DNA of 64,000 bases from Dacryopinax spathularia (Eukaryota > Basidiomycota > Dacrymycetes > Dacrymycetales > Dacrymycetaceae): NCBI GenBank assembly GCA_037974965.1, contig JBBPFI010000005.1, positions 1,798,001 through 1,862,000 on the forward strand, in the 5' to 3' direction. Shown here one piece after another: positions 22,388 through 33,168 of this stretch (positions are counted from its first letter, which is position 1; every line of letters starts with the position of its first letter). The notes beneath the pieces were generated by a model. That model was given only the letters and a program-made list of their open reading frames with translations, was not told where the DNA came from and did no database searches. A program made the translations under genes and the position numbers.

Positions 22388-24468
22388 GCGTTCCGGAGCG
22401 GAGTGATCACCCGCACATCAGGCGCGGGGATCGTTCCCTCGGTATCAGTATCAACGGGAGTGTGATACCCCAGTATGTATCAAGGCTTCCAGAAGTCGAC
22501 AAAAGCGGGAAAAGATGGATATTAGGGGAAGCCCGCAATGCGTACATACATACAGTCAACAACGTCCGATAATGAGATGAGATGCGCTTCGGATGATGGG
22601 CGTAACCCTGAGAAAGCGGGCCGAGCGTCGAGGGTGGTGGGATCAGACTCACGGGTCCTTATGGAGATGCCGTATATGAGTGGGAAGCGGTTACCAAGCG
22701 GTAGCTGGACTGATCGAGTGGCATCCAACATAGCGAGACAAAGCAGTTGTGCGCCGAACTTGCCGCTGAGGGGGCACCTCTTCATCAGCAACTATATCGC
22801 TGGGTCTGATTGTTGCCAGTCCTGCTCCGTCCAGGCGAAGGGGCGGACGAGTTCGGTATCAGCATCATATCAGCACCATATCAGCCAGATCTCCGCCGAT
22901 GCTTGGCCCTCATGTTCCCTCCCAGTCCCGTGTACAACGGCAAGCCGAGCCTCTCCAGCCAATCGGCTTAGAGATAGGAACGTTCCCCCGACCCGGGGTA
23001 GCGGCAACGTGTGCTGAGTGACCCAAAGATAGACAGAGTTGCGCTTCATTTTGCTCGGTTGATGTCAAGACGACCGCTTGATGCCATGCGCGCCGACCGG
23101 GCTTTCACGTCAATGAGGACCAAGCGGGTGAGACTGAACGGAAGAAGGAGTTGGGAGCCTTTGATCGTGTCGAGTCGTTAGGGGCTGAAGGGTAGGAAGT
23201 GATATGAGAATGAGAATGATGATGGGAGAAATCCCTGGCCAACGAAGTTGAGCCAGGTCTAACGGACAGAAATGGGGTGGTCGGTAAGGGTCCAATGACG
23301 CAATCGTGTTCTTGAAGTTTCCCTGGTGCTGAATGACTGGTGCTGAATGAAAAAAAAGAGAAAATGATAACAGTGAAATGGGGCGGGGCGCCTTGTCATG
23401 TACTTAGGGGCGTTTCGTGCTCGGTGGACTTCACTGCCTTCACCAAATGAGTGCTCGTGAAACACCAAACTCAACAAAGAGTAGGGGACAGCAGGGCGTC
23501 GGGCTGGACGACGAAGATGAGCACCATTGAGGAGAAAGGTTGCTGACCGATATAGCTTGGAATGAGCAGGAGGAGGAGGTGGTGGTGGTGCGCAGAGGTT
23601 GCCCACCTTGGATTCTATCATCGTCCTACGTCCAGATTTCGCCGTAGCATAAGCTGATCGACGAAGAATACAAGATGTGGAATAAGAATAGTGTGTCCGC
23701 ATTGCTAATCAGTATGGTACCCGCGGAGAGCTCATGACTCTTCTTCGGTTCTCTTCCTTTATGATGGCCTAGTGATAGTGACGCATGCGCTCAACTGGCT
23801 GTGGTTGACCTGTGAGTGGTTCCCAGATAAAGAGATGTAAGAATCAACGGCCTACAGTTGCTCTGCTACTGACCAACGTCACAGTCCCGCAGACAAGCCG
23901 TACGCTATTTCATGGCTCATGGTTGGAACGCATTCGTCTGGTCAAGCTAGGGAGGGTATATGCAATGCTATCTTGGTTACCTTCCTTTGATGGGTTACTG
24001 ATATTGCGCGAACTCAGCCCTGTGTATGTGCACCCGGGTTTGGATCCTGCTCTCAGGCAGGAAATGAGGAGATTATCTTTATTGGAGCTGAAGAGGGACA
24101 TGGGAGGTGCAGGGGGTGAAGGATGGGCAGTTGTCGTGACCTAGATACCGTAGTATGATGTGGAGTGTTCGATATGAAGGTTGGAGAGTGAGGTACCAGC
24201 CCGTGCGGCGGAGTCTGTTTCGTGCCGCGCTCTGCCGGTACTCCGGACTTGTGCAATTGATTTTGTTGTATTGTACGTGGAGAAATAGTTTAAGTTCTTG
24301 GAGTCAGTAGAAAGAGAGAAACAGAGGGGGATATTGTAGTGGAGTCGGATCTTCTCGGTGAGCTCGCTGGCGTGAGCGAGATGCGGGAGGGAGATATGGG
24401 GTAGGCTTGGTCTCCTGTTGACAGGAGGGGTGGGAACGACTGACATGGTTGGGTCGCACTTGTCCTCT
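22388..24468. other. Intergenic, about 2.1 kb, no supported gene
   Basis: Open frames at 22538-23017 (+), 23259-23702 (-) and 23812-24144 (+) were inspected. They have no recognisable domains, and the amino-acid composition looks like non-coding translation. It separates the P450 array from the divergent-gene block. Confidence 0.45.
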
Positions 24469-25966
24469 TCAAAAGGCGGCGTGAGGGTGGGAAGGAGGAG
24501 TCGGTGATTGTATGACCAGGAAGAATTCTTCATCTTTGTCGAACATGGCGTTGAGGTGAACGGGTTTGAACGGATGAGCCACTTCATGTTCTGTAGAATG
24601 GTGGGATGTTGGCGGTAGCGCAAGTGGTGCGTTCTGCATTGGCGTCTCTGGGACGTTGTCGTCGTCGGGAACGACGTCCACGTCCTCCAGTAGGTCATCC
24701 GCATCCTCTATAGGGTCGTTGTGGTGCAAAGTAAGCGTGTCATCGGAAAGCTGTGGATGATGTCTCTTGGGAGGATCGGAAGAAGGGGTAGTGGTAGCAA
24801 TGGCCGCGAAAAAAAACCAGGAACCATCTGTACCGTCTTGCGCAAGAGGTGTTGCAGACATGCGGAGTATGAGAGGCGCCGGTGCCTCGGTAATTGCCAG
24901 GGAGATATTATGGTGTAGGTCGGACGCGCATTCGATCGTAGCCTGTCAGCATGTCAGGGGGATGCGAGGCACAGATGGGGGACAGTAGGGGACAGTCACG
25001 TACGTCGAATTCTCGTATGTGGAGGTCAATGGACATCTCGGGCTTTCCAGCGTTGTATTGCGGGAAGTCGCTCGGCGCCATTGAGAGGTCGGTGCTTATG
25101 TCGCTGTCTATGTGTTATTAGTTTTGAAGGCAGGACGCAATTGCGTTCGGAGGATACCATACCGGAGTATGTGCACATCACGAGTTCGGTCTCGTAGATC
25201 CAGAACTGAACTCGCCCGGTGGGTTGCCCGATAGTTCTTTTGATGTGGGATACAATGCTATCGATCCTGGCCGGAGTGAGGGTAATGATCTGTTCGCCTT
25301 CTTCGTGCTCGTCTTTGTATAGGAAGTAGCTGTCAGGTTCCAGGAGGTGGATGGTCCAGACCTTCTTCACGTCTGTCATGCGCATATATGTTACACCCGA
25401 TTGTCCCGAAATATATGCGTGCTTTGGCTTACCATAAGCGCAATAAAGGGAGACCAGGACGCGGTAGTTGATTGTCGTGGCTGAATCGTCATCATCCGAA
25501 GAGTCGTCCGGCAAGGAGGCGTTCTTTTGGACGGCGGGGTAGCGTAAGGACATTCGGACGGAAAGTGTGCGTGAGGATGGATTGACTGCACTCTTCAATG
25601 GATGCATGAAGACCGTCGTGAGCACGGAGGCAATGAACTCTGGCTGTCCCGCCATAGGAGAATAATCGTAAGTGCTAAAGAAGGATTGATGGAGGGTTAT
25701 CCCGCCCCAGGCGGATTTCCTCTTGTTGACGGTGGATATGAGGAGCTGATTAAGGGTTATCAGAGTGGTCAATGCTGTCAGCCGATAGACTATAACGTAC
25801 CTCGGTTTTGCGGACGGTAAAGGTCACTACGTTGTCGTACTTGGATAGAGCAGTGAGGAGAGTGATTAGGACTGGTGAGAGTTGATGAGCAGGCGCGGCA
25901 TGGGCGCCTAGGAGGAGCATATATGCGGTCACCTTTGGTATTGTCGATGCTCAGTGTGGCCTCCAT
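24469..25966 (-). CDS. rad9: Rad9-type DNA-damage checkpoint clamp subunit (9-1-1 complex)
   Basis: The start is ATG 25966 (MEATLSIDNTK). A 60-nt intron (GTGACC...CACCAG) joins it to VLITLLTALSKYDNVVTFTV. The next exons encode LLISTVNKRKSAWGGITLHQ, SFFSTYDYSPM, then NYRVLVSLYCAY joined across an intron to DVKKVWTIHLLEPDSY. This order and spacing match Rad9, where human RAD9A has SLRTVNSSRSAYACF, FFQQY, VQLHCKFGVRKTHNL. The second half gives ELVMCTYSG, EMSIDLHIREFDATIECASD and DGSWFFFAAIATT, matching the second PCNA-like lobe. The tail (EDADDLLEDVDVVPDDDNVP) is acidic and disordered, as expected for the phosphorylated Rad9 C-terminus. The Rad9-Hus1-Rad1 ring is loaded at damaged DNA in the nucleus and activates the checkpoint kinase. 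It appears intact but diverged. Confidence 0.85.
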
Positions 25967-26744
25967 CCTATCCTAGTCTGTATTGAGGTGCGATGCGATA
26001 TCGTACAGTGTTGACAGAGGGGGTATGCCTGGTGTGTGGTCGTGTTAGGGAGGGTGTATAACCGTCTGTACGTGATGGTTCGGGGTAGAGGTAGGGACAT
26101 GCCTGGGCGGAGGGAAGGGTTTATATATGCGACTGGCCATATACGTTTGCCCGAGCGTTGCTCTCAGGCCGCGGCTAACCGAGGGCGAGATGCTTGCCGT
26201 GTTTTTGAGGGTGAGTCGGGTCACGCATTCGGGGGTGTGGTTGTAGAGAAGGACACTCTGTGTGATTCTGGCTCTGCGTCGCTGCGGGACTCAATGCTCG
26301 GGAAACAAGCGCTGGGGTTGGCGGTTCGAGTGTGGATATTGGCCTCGCATTGGTCGGCTTGCATTATCTTCATCCCAGAGATAGAGACGAGGAGCAGTGA
26401 AGTTGGTTTGAACAGACTCTTCGTGAGAGTATGCATTGGAAGTAGGTAATAATAGTGGCGTACGTTAGGTTCCGAGTCAAGGACTAGCATGGGTCTACCG
26501 GCGAAGTCGATTGTTGCCGTTGCTTTCCAAGAAGGGCGTGCGGGACGTGTAGTTTTGTGCGAGGGTGAGGCGCGATGATATATGGACTACGTCTTTAATT
26601 CCATAGGACCGGTATGTGAAGGCCACTTTGCATGTGACTGGAGCGTTCATTTTTATTCTGGAGGAACATATAAAGGTGCTCGAGGGTTGGGGTGTTTGGA
26701 TTGTCCGCTCCCTTGCACGAATTCGACCACACGTCCCTCCTGCC
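25967..26744. promoter_or_regulatory. Shared upstream region of rad9 and the SKP1-like gene
   Basis: A 778-bp spacer between divergent start codons. TATA-like tracts occur at about 26130-26137 and 26578-26585; the second lies about 160 bp before the SKP1-like start. No further gene is supported here. Confidence 0.4.
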
Positions 26745-27577
26745 ATGTCTGTTACGCTCGTGACCCAGGAAGGCGTGTGCCATGAGGTGCCGGTTGGTTG
26801 GCTGAGGAATATGGGTATCCTACGGAGCTGCGCGGAAGGTTGGAGTGTTTTGTGTTGAGTTCCTGCCATCATAGCTGATGCCGCATGCAGACGCGTCCGT
26901 CGGCCCTGCCATTTTGCCGATCCCCCATGTCTCGAGCGAGGTGTTGAGCAGAGTGAGTCATTGTGCGTTTGGTTTCGTCAGAGTGTGCTGAGGGTGACTG
27001 TTGGATATTGCAAGGTGCTCGTATGGTGTGAATATCACCAATCCGAGGTGATGGAAGAAGAGCCTGCGGTTATGATGGCATTTTCCGAGTGGGATCTGGC
27101 TTTTATCGGAGTGGATGTGGAAGACATGTGCGTGTTCCTGTTGTTGTCCAGTTTGGGACTCTATCTGAATTTCTCTGCCCAGTTTCCAGATTCTGAAGGT
27201 AGAGCGTAGGTTATGATGATAATGTGCTCTGATCTATCGTGGTGTCCAGGTTGCGGACTATTTGGACGCGCGGGGCCTTGTGTGAGTAGAATCGATGGGC
27301 GACCATTTGGTCCGGGACCAGCTTAGTCTGATGGTGTAGGTTACTGGCGTTGAAAGGGCTGGCGGACGCATTGGACGGTCGTCCTGTGAACGAGTTGCGG
27401 TTCCTGCTGCAATTGTATGGAGATGGGGTAGGCGAGGAAACTGTGAGTGGTGTTTATGTCCTCTCGTAAACTGTGCTGATCCATGAAAAGGCGCAGGCGG
27501 GGCTGGACGCGGAAGATATGGTATGGCACAAAGGCGGCGACGAGCTCTGGGCTGAATCATATCTAGAAATGGGCTGA
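26745..27577 (+). CDS. Divergent SKP1-like SCF ubiquitin ligase adaptor
   Basis: Seven short exons can be joined with GT...AG introns into 168 residues, the usual SKP1 length. Exon 1 (26745-26838) starts MSVTLVTQEGVCHEVPVGWL. Exon 2 (26891-26952) gives LPIPHVSSEVLSR. Exon 3 (27015-27127) gives VLVWCEYHQSEV and FSEWDLAFIGVDVED. A 16-nt exon (27183-27198) supplies IFQILK. The rest gives VADYLDARGLV, LALKGLADALDGRPVNELRF and a C-terminus ending at TGA 27577. Core SKP1 landmarks (V-T-L start, P-x-P-x-V-S-S-x-V-L, W-C-E-Y-H, S-E-W-D-x-x-F-I-x-V-D, A-D-Y-L-D) are all there. The F-box-binding C-terminal helix is poorly conserved (AEDMVWHKGGDELWAESY). Probably a fast-evolving extra SKP1 paralogue of the kind mushrooms carry. 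Confidence 0.82.
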
Positions 27578-27624
27578 ATTTGGGATAGGGTGGTAGGAGC
27601 CTGCTATCTGGACTTCGTTCCTAG

Positions 27625-29177
27625 CTACGCGCTGTCCATCTCCTCGTCCTCGATGAACTGTAAGGTTGCTAGTTCGCGTCTGTATCTGGGCGCTGCCTGG
27701 GTGCTATAGCGGAGTTCGCTCATCGACTAGTGCAGGAAATCAATGAAAATCGCGTCATCGAGCGAAGGAGTTCGCTCACCGGAGACTGGATGTTTTCGAA
27801 AGAGGCTAGTTGAATGACATGCTCTAGTCGCAGGTACATATTGAACCCCTTGGGGCCTCGTTCGACGGGGTCGAAAGACAGAGCAATGTCGACGAAGTCC
27901 CCGCTCTGGAAAAATGCAGGAAGGGCTCTGGTAACCTTGCTATCTGGTCTGCGGACGCCTAGTTGAACGCCCTGTTCGAGAGTCCATCGATGCGAAGCCC
28001 TCGCTGCGGCTGCGTCAAGGCGGTCTGAGAGTTGCTTGGCGTTTTGTAAGAATGTGTTCATCGGCGTGCCGTGTGTAGTGGTGGCCTGTTTATTGGATGA
28101 GGAAGGAATACGGGGATGTGTGAACATACCCGTGTAAAGACCCGCCGGGTGCACCGAATGGCGTCCATATCGTCAAATGTCTTGTCCCGGCATTCTGTAT
28201 TGGTGCAGCATGCGAACCAACGTCGGATGTGGCGTAGGGTAGCCCAGGTATGAGCCCAGATGTCGGCACGCTCAGAGGACGGGGGTTCGAGGTCGAAGCT
28301 AACCAATGCGGTCATGCAGTGATCCAATTGCCTGAGTCGACTAGGAGTGAGCCAGTTCTTTGTTACGCGGAGGAGACTGCGTACCCATCCCAGTTGCCAT
28401 ACTTTGCTAGGTTGGGATCTTTGAGGAAGCCTTGCAGCCTGAGTATCGCTATCTTCGTGTCGGATGTTTTGGGGATGGACATCATCAAGTCGGTCGTGTG
28501 TCGCGGGTCTGTAATGATTGGTTTAGATTCCAGGGTTAGGAGGCTACAGACGGCTTCGTAGTCCGCAGGTAACGGGACTACCACGCTATCGTCGTCGGCG
28601 GAAAGGCAGACGTCGGGGTAGTTCCACATATCGCAAAGGAGGCGACCATGTATGTCTGTAGCGAGGTTAGAGCGGGTCGCAAAGACCGTGGGAAAGAGGA
28701 TTTGGGACCTTGGATGAAGAACGCCATCATACAGGTCGAGGATGTGAGTTGCGTGTTGTGTTTCTCCTGGATAGATTGGTCAAGCTTTATGCCGTGGACT
28801 GGCATTGACTGATATTCCTAGTATTCGTCTGGAATGGCAAGGGAAAGGGATTGCAGGGTCATCGTCCTTCTTGATGATGTGACCTGGCATGCCGAACACG
28901 CGGAGCACGGAGAGGGGGTTTTGAACAACGAAAAAGTAACGCAGAGGAGCAGTAATGGATCGAACGCATTGTCAGCTGACGGCCGGGGACCGTCAGTAGG
29001 TTGGGGTTCCATGGGGTTCACACGGAAACAACGAGGCAAGGCGTTGGCGCGTTGCCGGGCATTGGACCCTGGGGGCTTGCGGAAGGGCGCCCGTTGGAGT
29101 CGCTGGTGAGGAGTGATCGATGGTTGGAAGACAGACATGGGTTTCTCCTGGGGTATATGAGGGAGTACGGAGGCCAT
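27625..29177 (-). CDS. Unknown multi-exon protein, weakly BTB-like
   Basis: Convergent with the SKP1-like gene, with stop codons 47 bp apart. The supported exons are, in order: DGVLHPRSQILFPTVFATR to CLSADDDSVVVPLPADYEAV and AILRLQGFLKDPNLAKYGNW; LDHCMTALVSFDLEPPSSER to TFDDMDAIRCTRRVFTR; ATTTHGTPMNTFLQNAKQLS to MYLRLEHVIQLASFENIQSP; and a last exon MSELRYSTQAAPRYRRELAT ending EDEEMDSA at 27625. Three joins have clear GT...AG signals. The middle part (hydrophobic core, then V-V-P-L-P and a short helical C-terminal half) is vaguely like mushroom BTB/POZ proteins, but I would not assign that. The first exon and the start near 29177 are uncertain. Confidence 0.5.
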
Positions 29178-29231
29178 GTCGGTGGGCTGATAAGCCGTGT
29201 GCTCTTCGACGTTGTGCCTCGAGGCTCAGTC

Positions 29232-30589
29232 ATGGCTACGAAGAGGAAAGCGACGGATGTCGCCGAGAGACGGGCTCCCAAGTCTGCGTGACCCGCTCTC
29301 TCGCGTGATTCTGATACTGACTCTACTTTAGGCGGGGAACCTCGGGTCGGCACGAACAGTCTTCGGTCCTTGCTATGGAGGGAGGTGCGATGGAGGTCCA
29401 TCAAGCGGCGGAAGAGGATAGCTCAAAGTGCGGGCTCGGCGTTATGTTGCGGTTGGGGCTGACGTCCGAACATATCCAGTGCAGATCCTTTCTTGGAACA
29501 AAACGCAGAAGGACAGTTACCAAGCGATACGACAGCAGCCTCGACTAGCAGGTATGTTGTGCTGGCCGTGTTCAGGCGATCTGGTTGAAGGGCGAACGTA
29601 GTAGGGCAGACTGGTTTGCCGCGAGTTTGCGTATGGAGACCTCGGGCAGCGTAACAGGAGACAACGAACCATCTTCAGGAGGGGGGGGTTGTTCGGAGTG
29701 CGTGTAATAGAGTGCGCCTGACCGTGTGCTTATTCTCGGCATTGCTGTGCCTGTCAGGTTGGACCTTTCTCCTTCCGATGAGGAAGATCCACCAGACTTT
29801 GTCGACCTACCTGTTCATATTCAGAAGTGAGTGTGCATTTTGTTATTATTTCGCGTATTGATGTGGCCTAGGCGTATACTCGGCATGCGAAAGGAGGCCA
29901 ATAGCCGGCGCGGAACATACCATATCATGAAAGTGCCTCTGGACCTGCATTTCGGTCGGTCAGAGGCCTCTCTTGATATGCGGAATTTCGTCGTCGGGGA
30001 ACGGAACAATGCCGTCCGCATCTTTGTTGCTGGTATCACCACATCGATGGACTTCAAGACGCAGGAGGGCATACCGCTCCGCCGGGTCTCTATAGTTATC
30101 CGGCCACTTACGAGCCGAGATGCTGACTGGGCGTCCCGGATTCATAACGAGTACAGCTCGCCTCGGGACAGTATGTCGAGCTTTGTTGGCTGATGGTAGC
30201 CCTCTGCTAACATGACGCAGACACGACTAAGGACAGTTTTCTGCAGATCCAAGCAACTCGATGGCAGACCGCTTATGGGGCGCCGCGCGAGTCCCCCGTA
30301 CGTATTCTGTGGGTCCGGACAGTGGAACGATCTGACCGCTGGGAGACAGGGCACTTCCTTTGGTCACGTGTATTTGGCTGAAAGGAGTATGCGTGAGAGA
30401 ACCGCTTCATCGGTCGACAAACTGTGTCTAGGCGATCTTGTGGTCTTGGAGATGCGAGTACGCGGGCGCCGGCTGGACCAGACGAAGCGAACCGTCGAGT
30501 TTCAGTTGCAGGCTGTCAATGTGCTTCTGCACGAGGCGAGATCAGTGACTTTGGTGCAGAGTGATCCAAAGGATGAGGTCGAGTGGTGA
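29232..30589 (+). CDS. Unknown protein with a basic nuclear-targeting-like N-terminus
   Basis: The start MATKRKATDVAERRAPKS at 29232 carries a K-R-K...R-R-A-P-K basic stretch that looks like a nuclear localisation signal. A 45-nt intron joins it to RGTSGRHEQSSVLAMEGG. Later exons give LDLSPSDEEDPPDFVDLPVH, then RILGMRKEANSRRGTYHIMK, LDLHFGRSEASLDMRNFVVG and NNAVRIFVAGITTSM, and near the end LCLGDLVVLEMRVRGRRLDQ and TVEFQLQAVNVLLHEA. The last part has alternating beta-strand character that could be an OB-like or similar small barrel; this is only an impression. No family is recognised. It starts within 60 bp of the presumed start of the minus-strand neighbour, so the two may share a promoter. 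Confidence 0.5.
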
Positions 30590-31229
30590 TGGAGAAGCAA
30601 GCCCTGCTACGAATTAAGGCTGGTAGTCACTCTTTGTGCGTGTAGAGAATGGTTGCGAATGTATGCACTGTCTGGCACGACAGATCAGATGGACGTTCTT
30701 TGCTTAGTTGTATGCGCGAGGTGCCTCGTATGTGTTCTAAGGTGTATTTGGTGGGGAACCCCGATTCAATCTCTCCTGAATATGAGGGGCTGAAGGCTGG
30801 TACTCGCCGGTGTGTTGCCCATGATGGGAAGGTATTGGACTTATAGGTGGCATGTTCGTGTGGTTGATAAAATCTACTATCTAGTTCAGATTGATAAGAT
30901 CTATTGTCTATTTCAGACCTGTGTTGTTTCCTACGTCTTCTGCGGTAAGTCGTCAATGGACAGGCGGGAGGTATGAGGCGACGAGATGACTTCGTTGATA
31001 TGGGTATGAGAGCGCAGTACCAAAGGCTCTGATGTGTCCCTGAAGCGAGCAAAGAAACGGTACTGGCGCCCATAGGCCGCCAATGAATGTCGTCGTCATC
31101 ACGCAATGATTACTATGGAGGATGGTCTGCTTCTATCGTACTGTGTGTCTCTAGTCCCATAAGACGTGTTGCGTTGAAATCGGCGGTGCTCGTTCGGAGT
31201 GTGGAGGATGGGTTGCTGAGGGGTGTCTG
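30590..31229. other. Intergenic, no supported gene
   Basis: About 640 bp between the unknown nuclear-like protein and the satellite array. Open frames here (for example 30627-31106, minus) lack domain or splice support. Confidence 0.45.
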
Positions 31230-32470
31230 GTGGACATAGAATGTGCTTCTCGAACCGCGGAATGTGGCGTCATGAAGGTAGGGGGGCCTGGTGGATCAGA
31301 GGGATGAGATGCGTGAAGGTAGAATGCGCTGGGTCGCTGGCAGCATGTGATGAGTGGATAGCGTATGGTCCCTGGCTGGTAGGATGCGATAGGTGGTGCG
31401 TAGGATGCCGTCGGTTGAAGGCAGGATGCGGTGCCTAGAGGACAGGACGCGCCTCTCGGCCGACGGGATGCCATGGGAGAACTGTAGGATAGCGTGTGTG
31501 AAGAGTAGGATGCGCTCGTGGTAGGGCAGGATGCGCTCGTGGTAGGGCGGGATGCGCTCGTGGTAGGACGGGATGCGCTCGTGGTAGGGCGGGATGCGCT
31601 CATGGTAGGGCGGGATGCGATACGTGGTGCGTCAGCCTTGATAGGATAGGATGCGCTTCCTGGCTGGCAGGATGCGATACGTGGTGTGTAGGATGTGCTG
31701 GGCTGAGGGCAGGATGCAGTGCGTAGAGGAGAGGACGTGCCTTCGCGCGGACAGGATGCGATGGGAGAACTGCAGGATACCCTTGGTGAAGAGTAGGATG
31801 CGCTCGTTGAAGGCCGGGATGCAGCGTCCAGAGGATAGGATACGCTCCCTGGCTGGCAGGATGCGATAGGTGGTGGGTATGATGCGGTGGGCTGAGAGCA
31901 GGATGCGGTGCCTAGAGGAGAGGACGCGCCCCCGCGCGGACAGGATGCGATGGGAGAACTGCAGGATACCCTGGGTGAAGAGTGGGATGCGCTCGTTGAA
32001 GGCCGGGATGCAGCGTCCAGAGGATAGGATGCGCTTCCTGGCTGGCAGGATGCGATACGTGGTGTGTAGGATGTGCTGGGCTGAGGGCAGGATGCGGTGC
32101 GTAGAGGAGAGGACGTGCCTTCGCGCGGACAGGATGCGATGGGAGAACTGCAGGATACCCTTGGTGAAAAGTAGGATGCGCTCGTTGAAGGCCGGGATGC
32201 AGCGTCCAGAGGATAGGATACGCTCCCTGGATGGCAGGATGCGATAGGTGGTGGGTATGATGCGGTGGGCTGAGAGCAGGATGCGGTGCCTAGAGGAGAG
32301 GACGCGCCCCCGCGCGGACAGGATGCCATGGGAGAGCGGTAGGATATCGTGCATGAAGAGTAGGATGTGTTTGGTAGTTCTCGTGATGGGGTAAGCGGAA
32401 GGTAGCATGCAGTGTCTGCAGGGTAAGATGCGCCGCTCCAACGGTCGGATGTGGTGCCTACGAGCCGAGA
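31230..32470 (+). repeat. 21-bp tandem satellite with 378-bp higher-order period
   Basis: Roughly 59 head-to-tail units of 21 bp, each beginning with a variant of taggatgcg/caggatgcg/cgggatgcg. At 31487-31620 six almost identical units (core ggatgcgctcgtggtagg) show recent local amplification. From about 31640 to 32340 a nine-unit, 189-bp block recurs in two alternating types, giving a 378-bp higher-order unit. The string gcgcttcctggctggcagga starts at 31653 and again at 32031, exactly 378 bp apart. Units at both ends are more degraded. Because 21 is a multiple of three, frames stay open for hundreds of codons on both strands; none looks like a real protein. Confidence 0.9.
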
Positions 32471-33168
32471 GGCACGTTTCAGCCAACAGGCAGTTGTACC
32501 GGGGAGGCAGACCAGCGTTTTGGGTTCGGAGGAGGCGCTTCTGAATCTACTCGGGCGAAGCGTTCCGATTCAATGGATGACTGCTCCATTTTGCGCACTA
32601 GCCTCTACGAATAGCCTCTACGAACCGCCGGGTTGTGTATGTTCAGGTCAGAGACACTGTGTAATTGCAAGCTGTTGCATATGGAAGCGCTGATTCCCGT
32701 AGCAAAGGAAATGTCGTAGAGCAGTCGTACGTGGACCAGGTGTGGGTATGTCGTCGGTATTGTCCCAATGGCGAGTGAAGTATGGTTGGGCGGCACCGGC
32801 GGGTAGTAAGCGCTTTCGAGGGCTTGGAGATACGTTACGTCGTAGTAGCTGATGATGACAGGGCAGAAGGTTGCGGAGAAGCCAAAGGGTCCGCGCGGTC
32901 GCGACGTAGTTCGACGCCGAGTAAGCAGTGTCCGTCACGAGCACTTCAGGGTAATTGGACGCCTTCCGTTGTTTGGCGCCTGTTACCTGCCTGGATGACT
33001 GTATGGGAAAACAGAACACTTTCCTTTCGTGGGTTCGTTAAGGCCCGGCTTGGCTGAGCTTGGGAAGGGGGTGCAGGATTCGAGTCAGTCTACCTATTTA
33101 AACAACTACACCGAAGACATGCAAAGTGGTCTGCATACTCCTTCAGCCTTCTGCCCCGCAAGGTTGTT
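32471..33168. other. Intergenic, upstream of the RNase III-like gene
   Basis: About 700 bp with no supported gene. The end nearest 33168 presumably holds the promoter and leader of the RNase III-like gene; a CTATTTAAACA-like AT stretch lies at about 33093-33104. Confidence 0.4.

Noticed and set aside
22538-24144. Candidate genes on both strands in the 2-kb spacer
   Set aside because: The frames show no family resemblance, no good splice chain and non-coding-like composition.
31151-32329. 392-codon minus-strand frame and other long frames over the satellite
   Set aside because: The 21-bp period is a multiple of three, so frames stay open by construction on both strands. The peptides are simple heptad echoes of the repeat.
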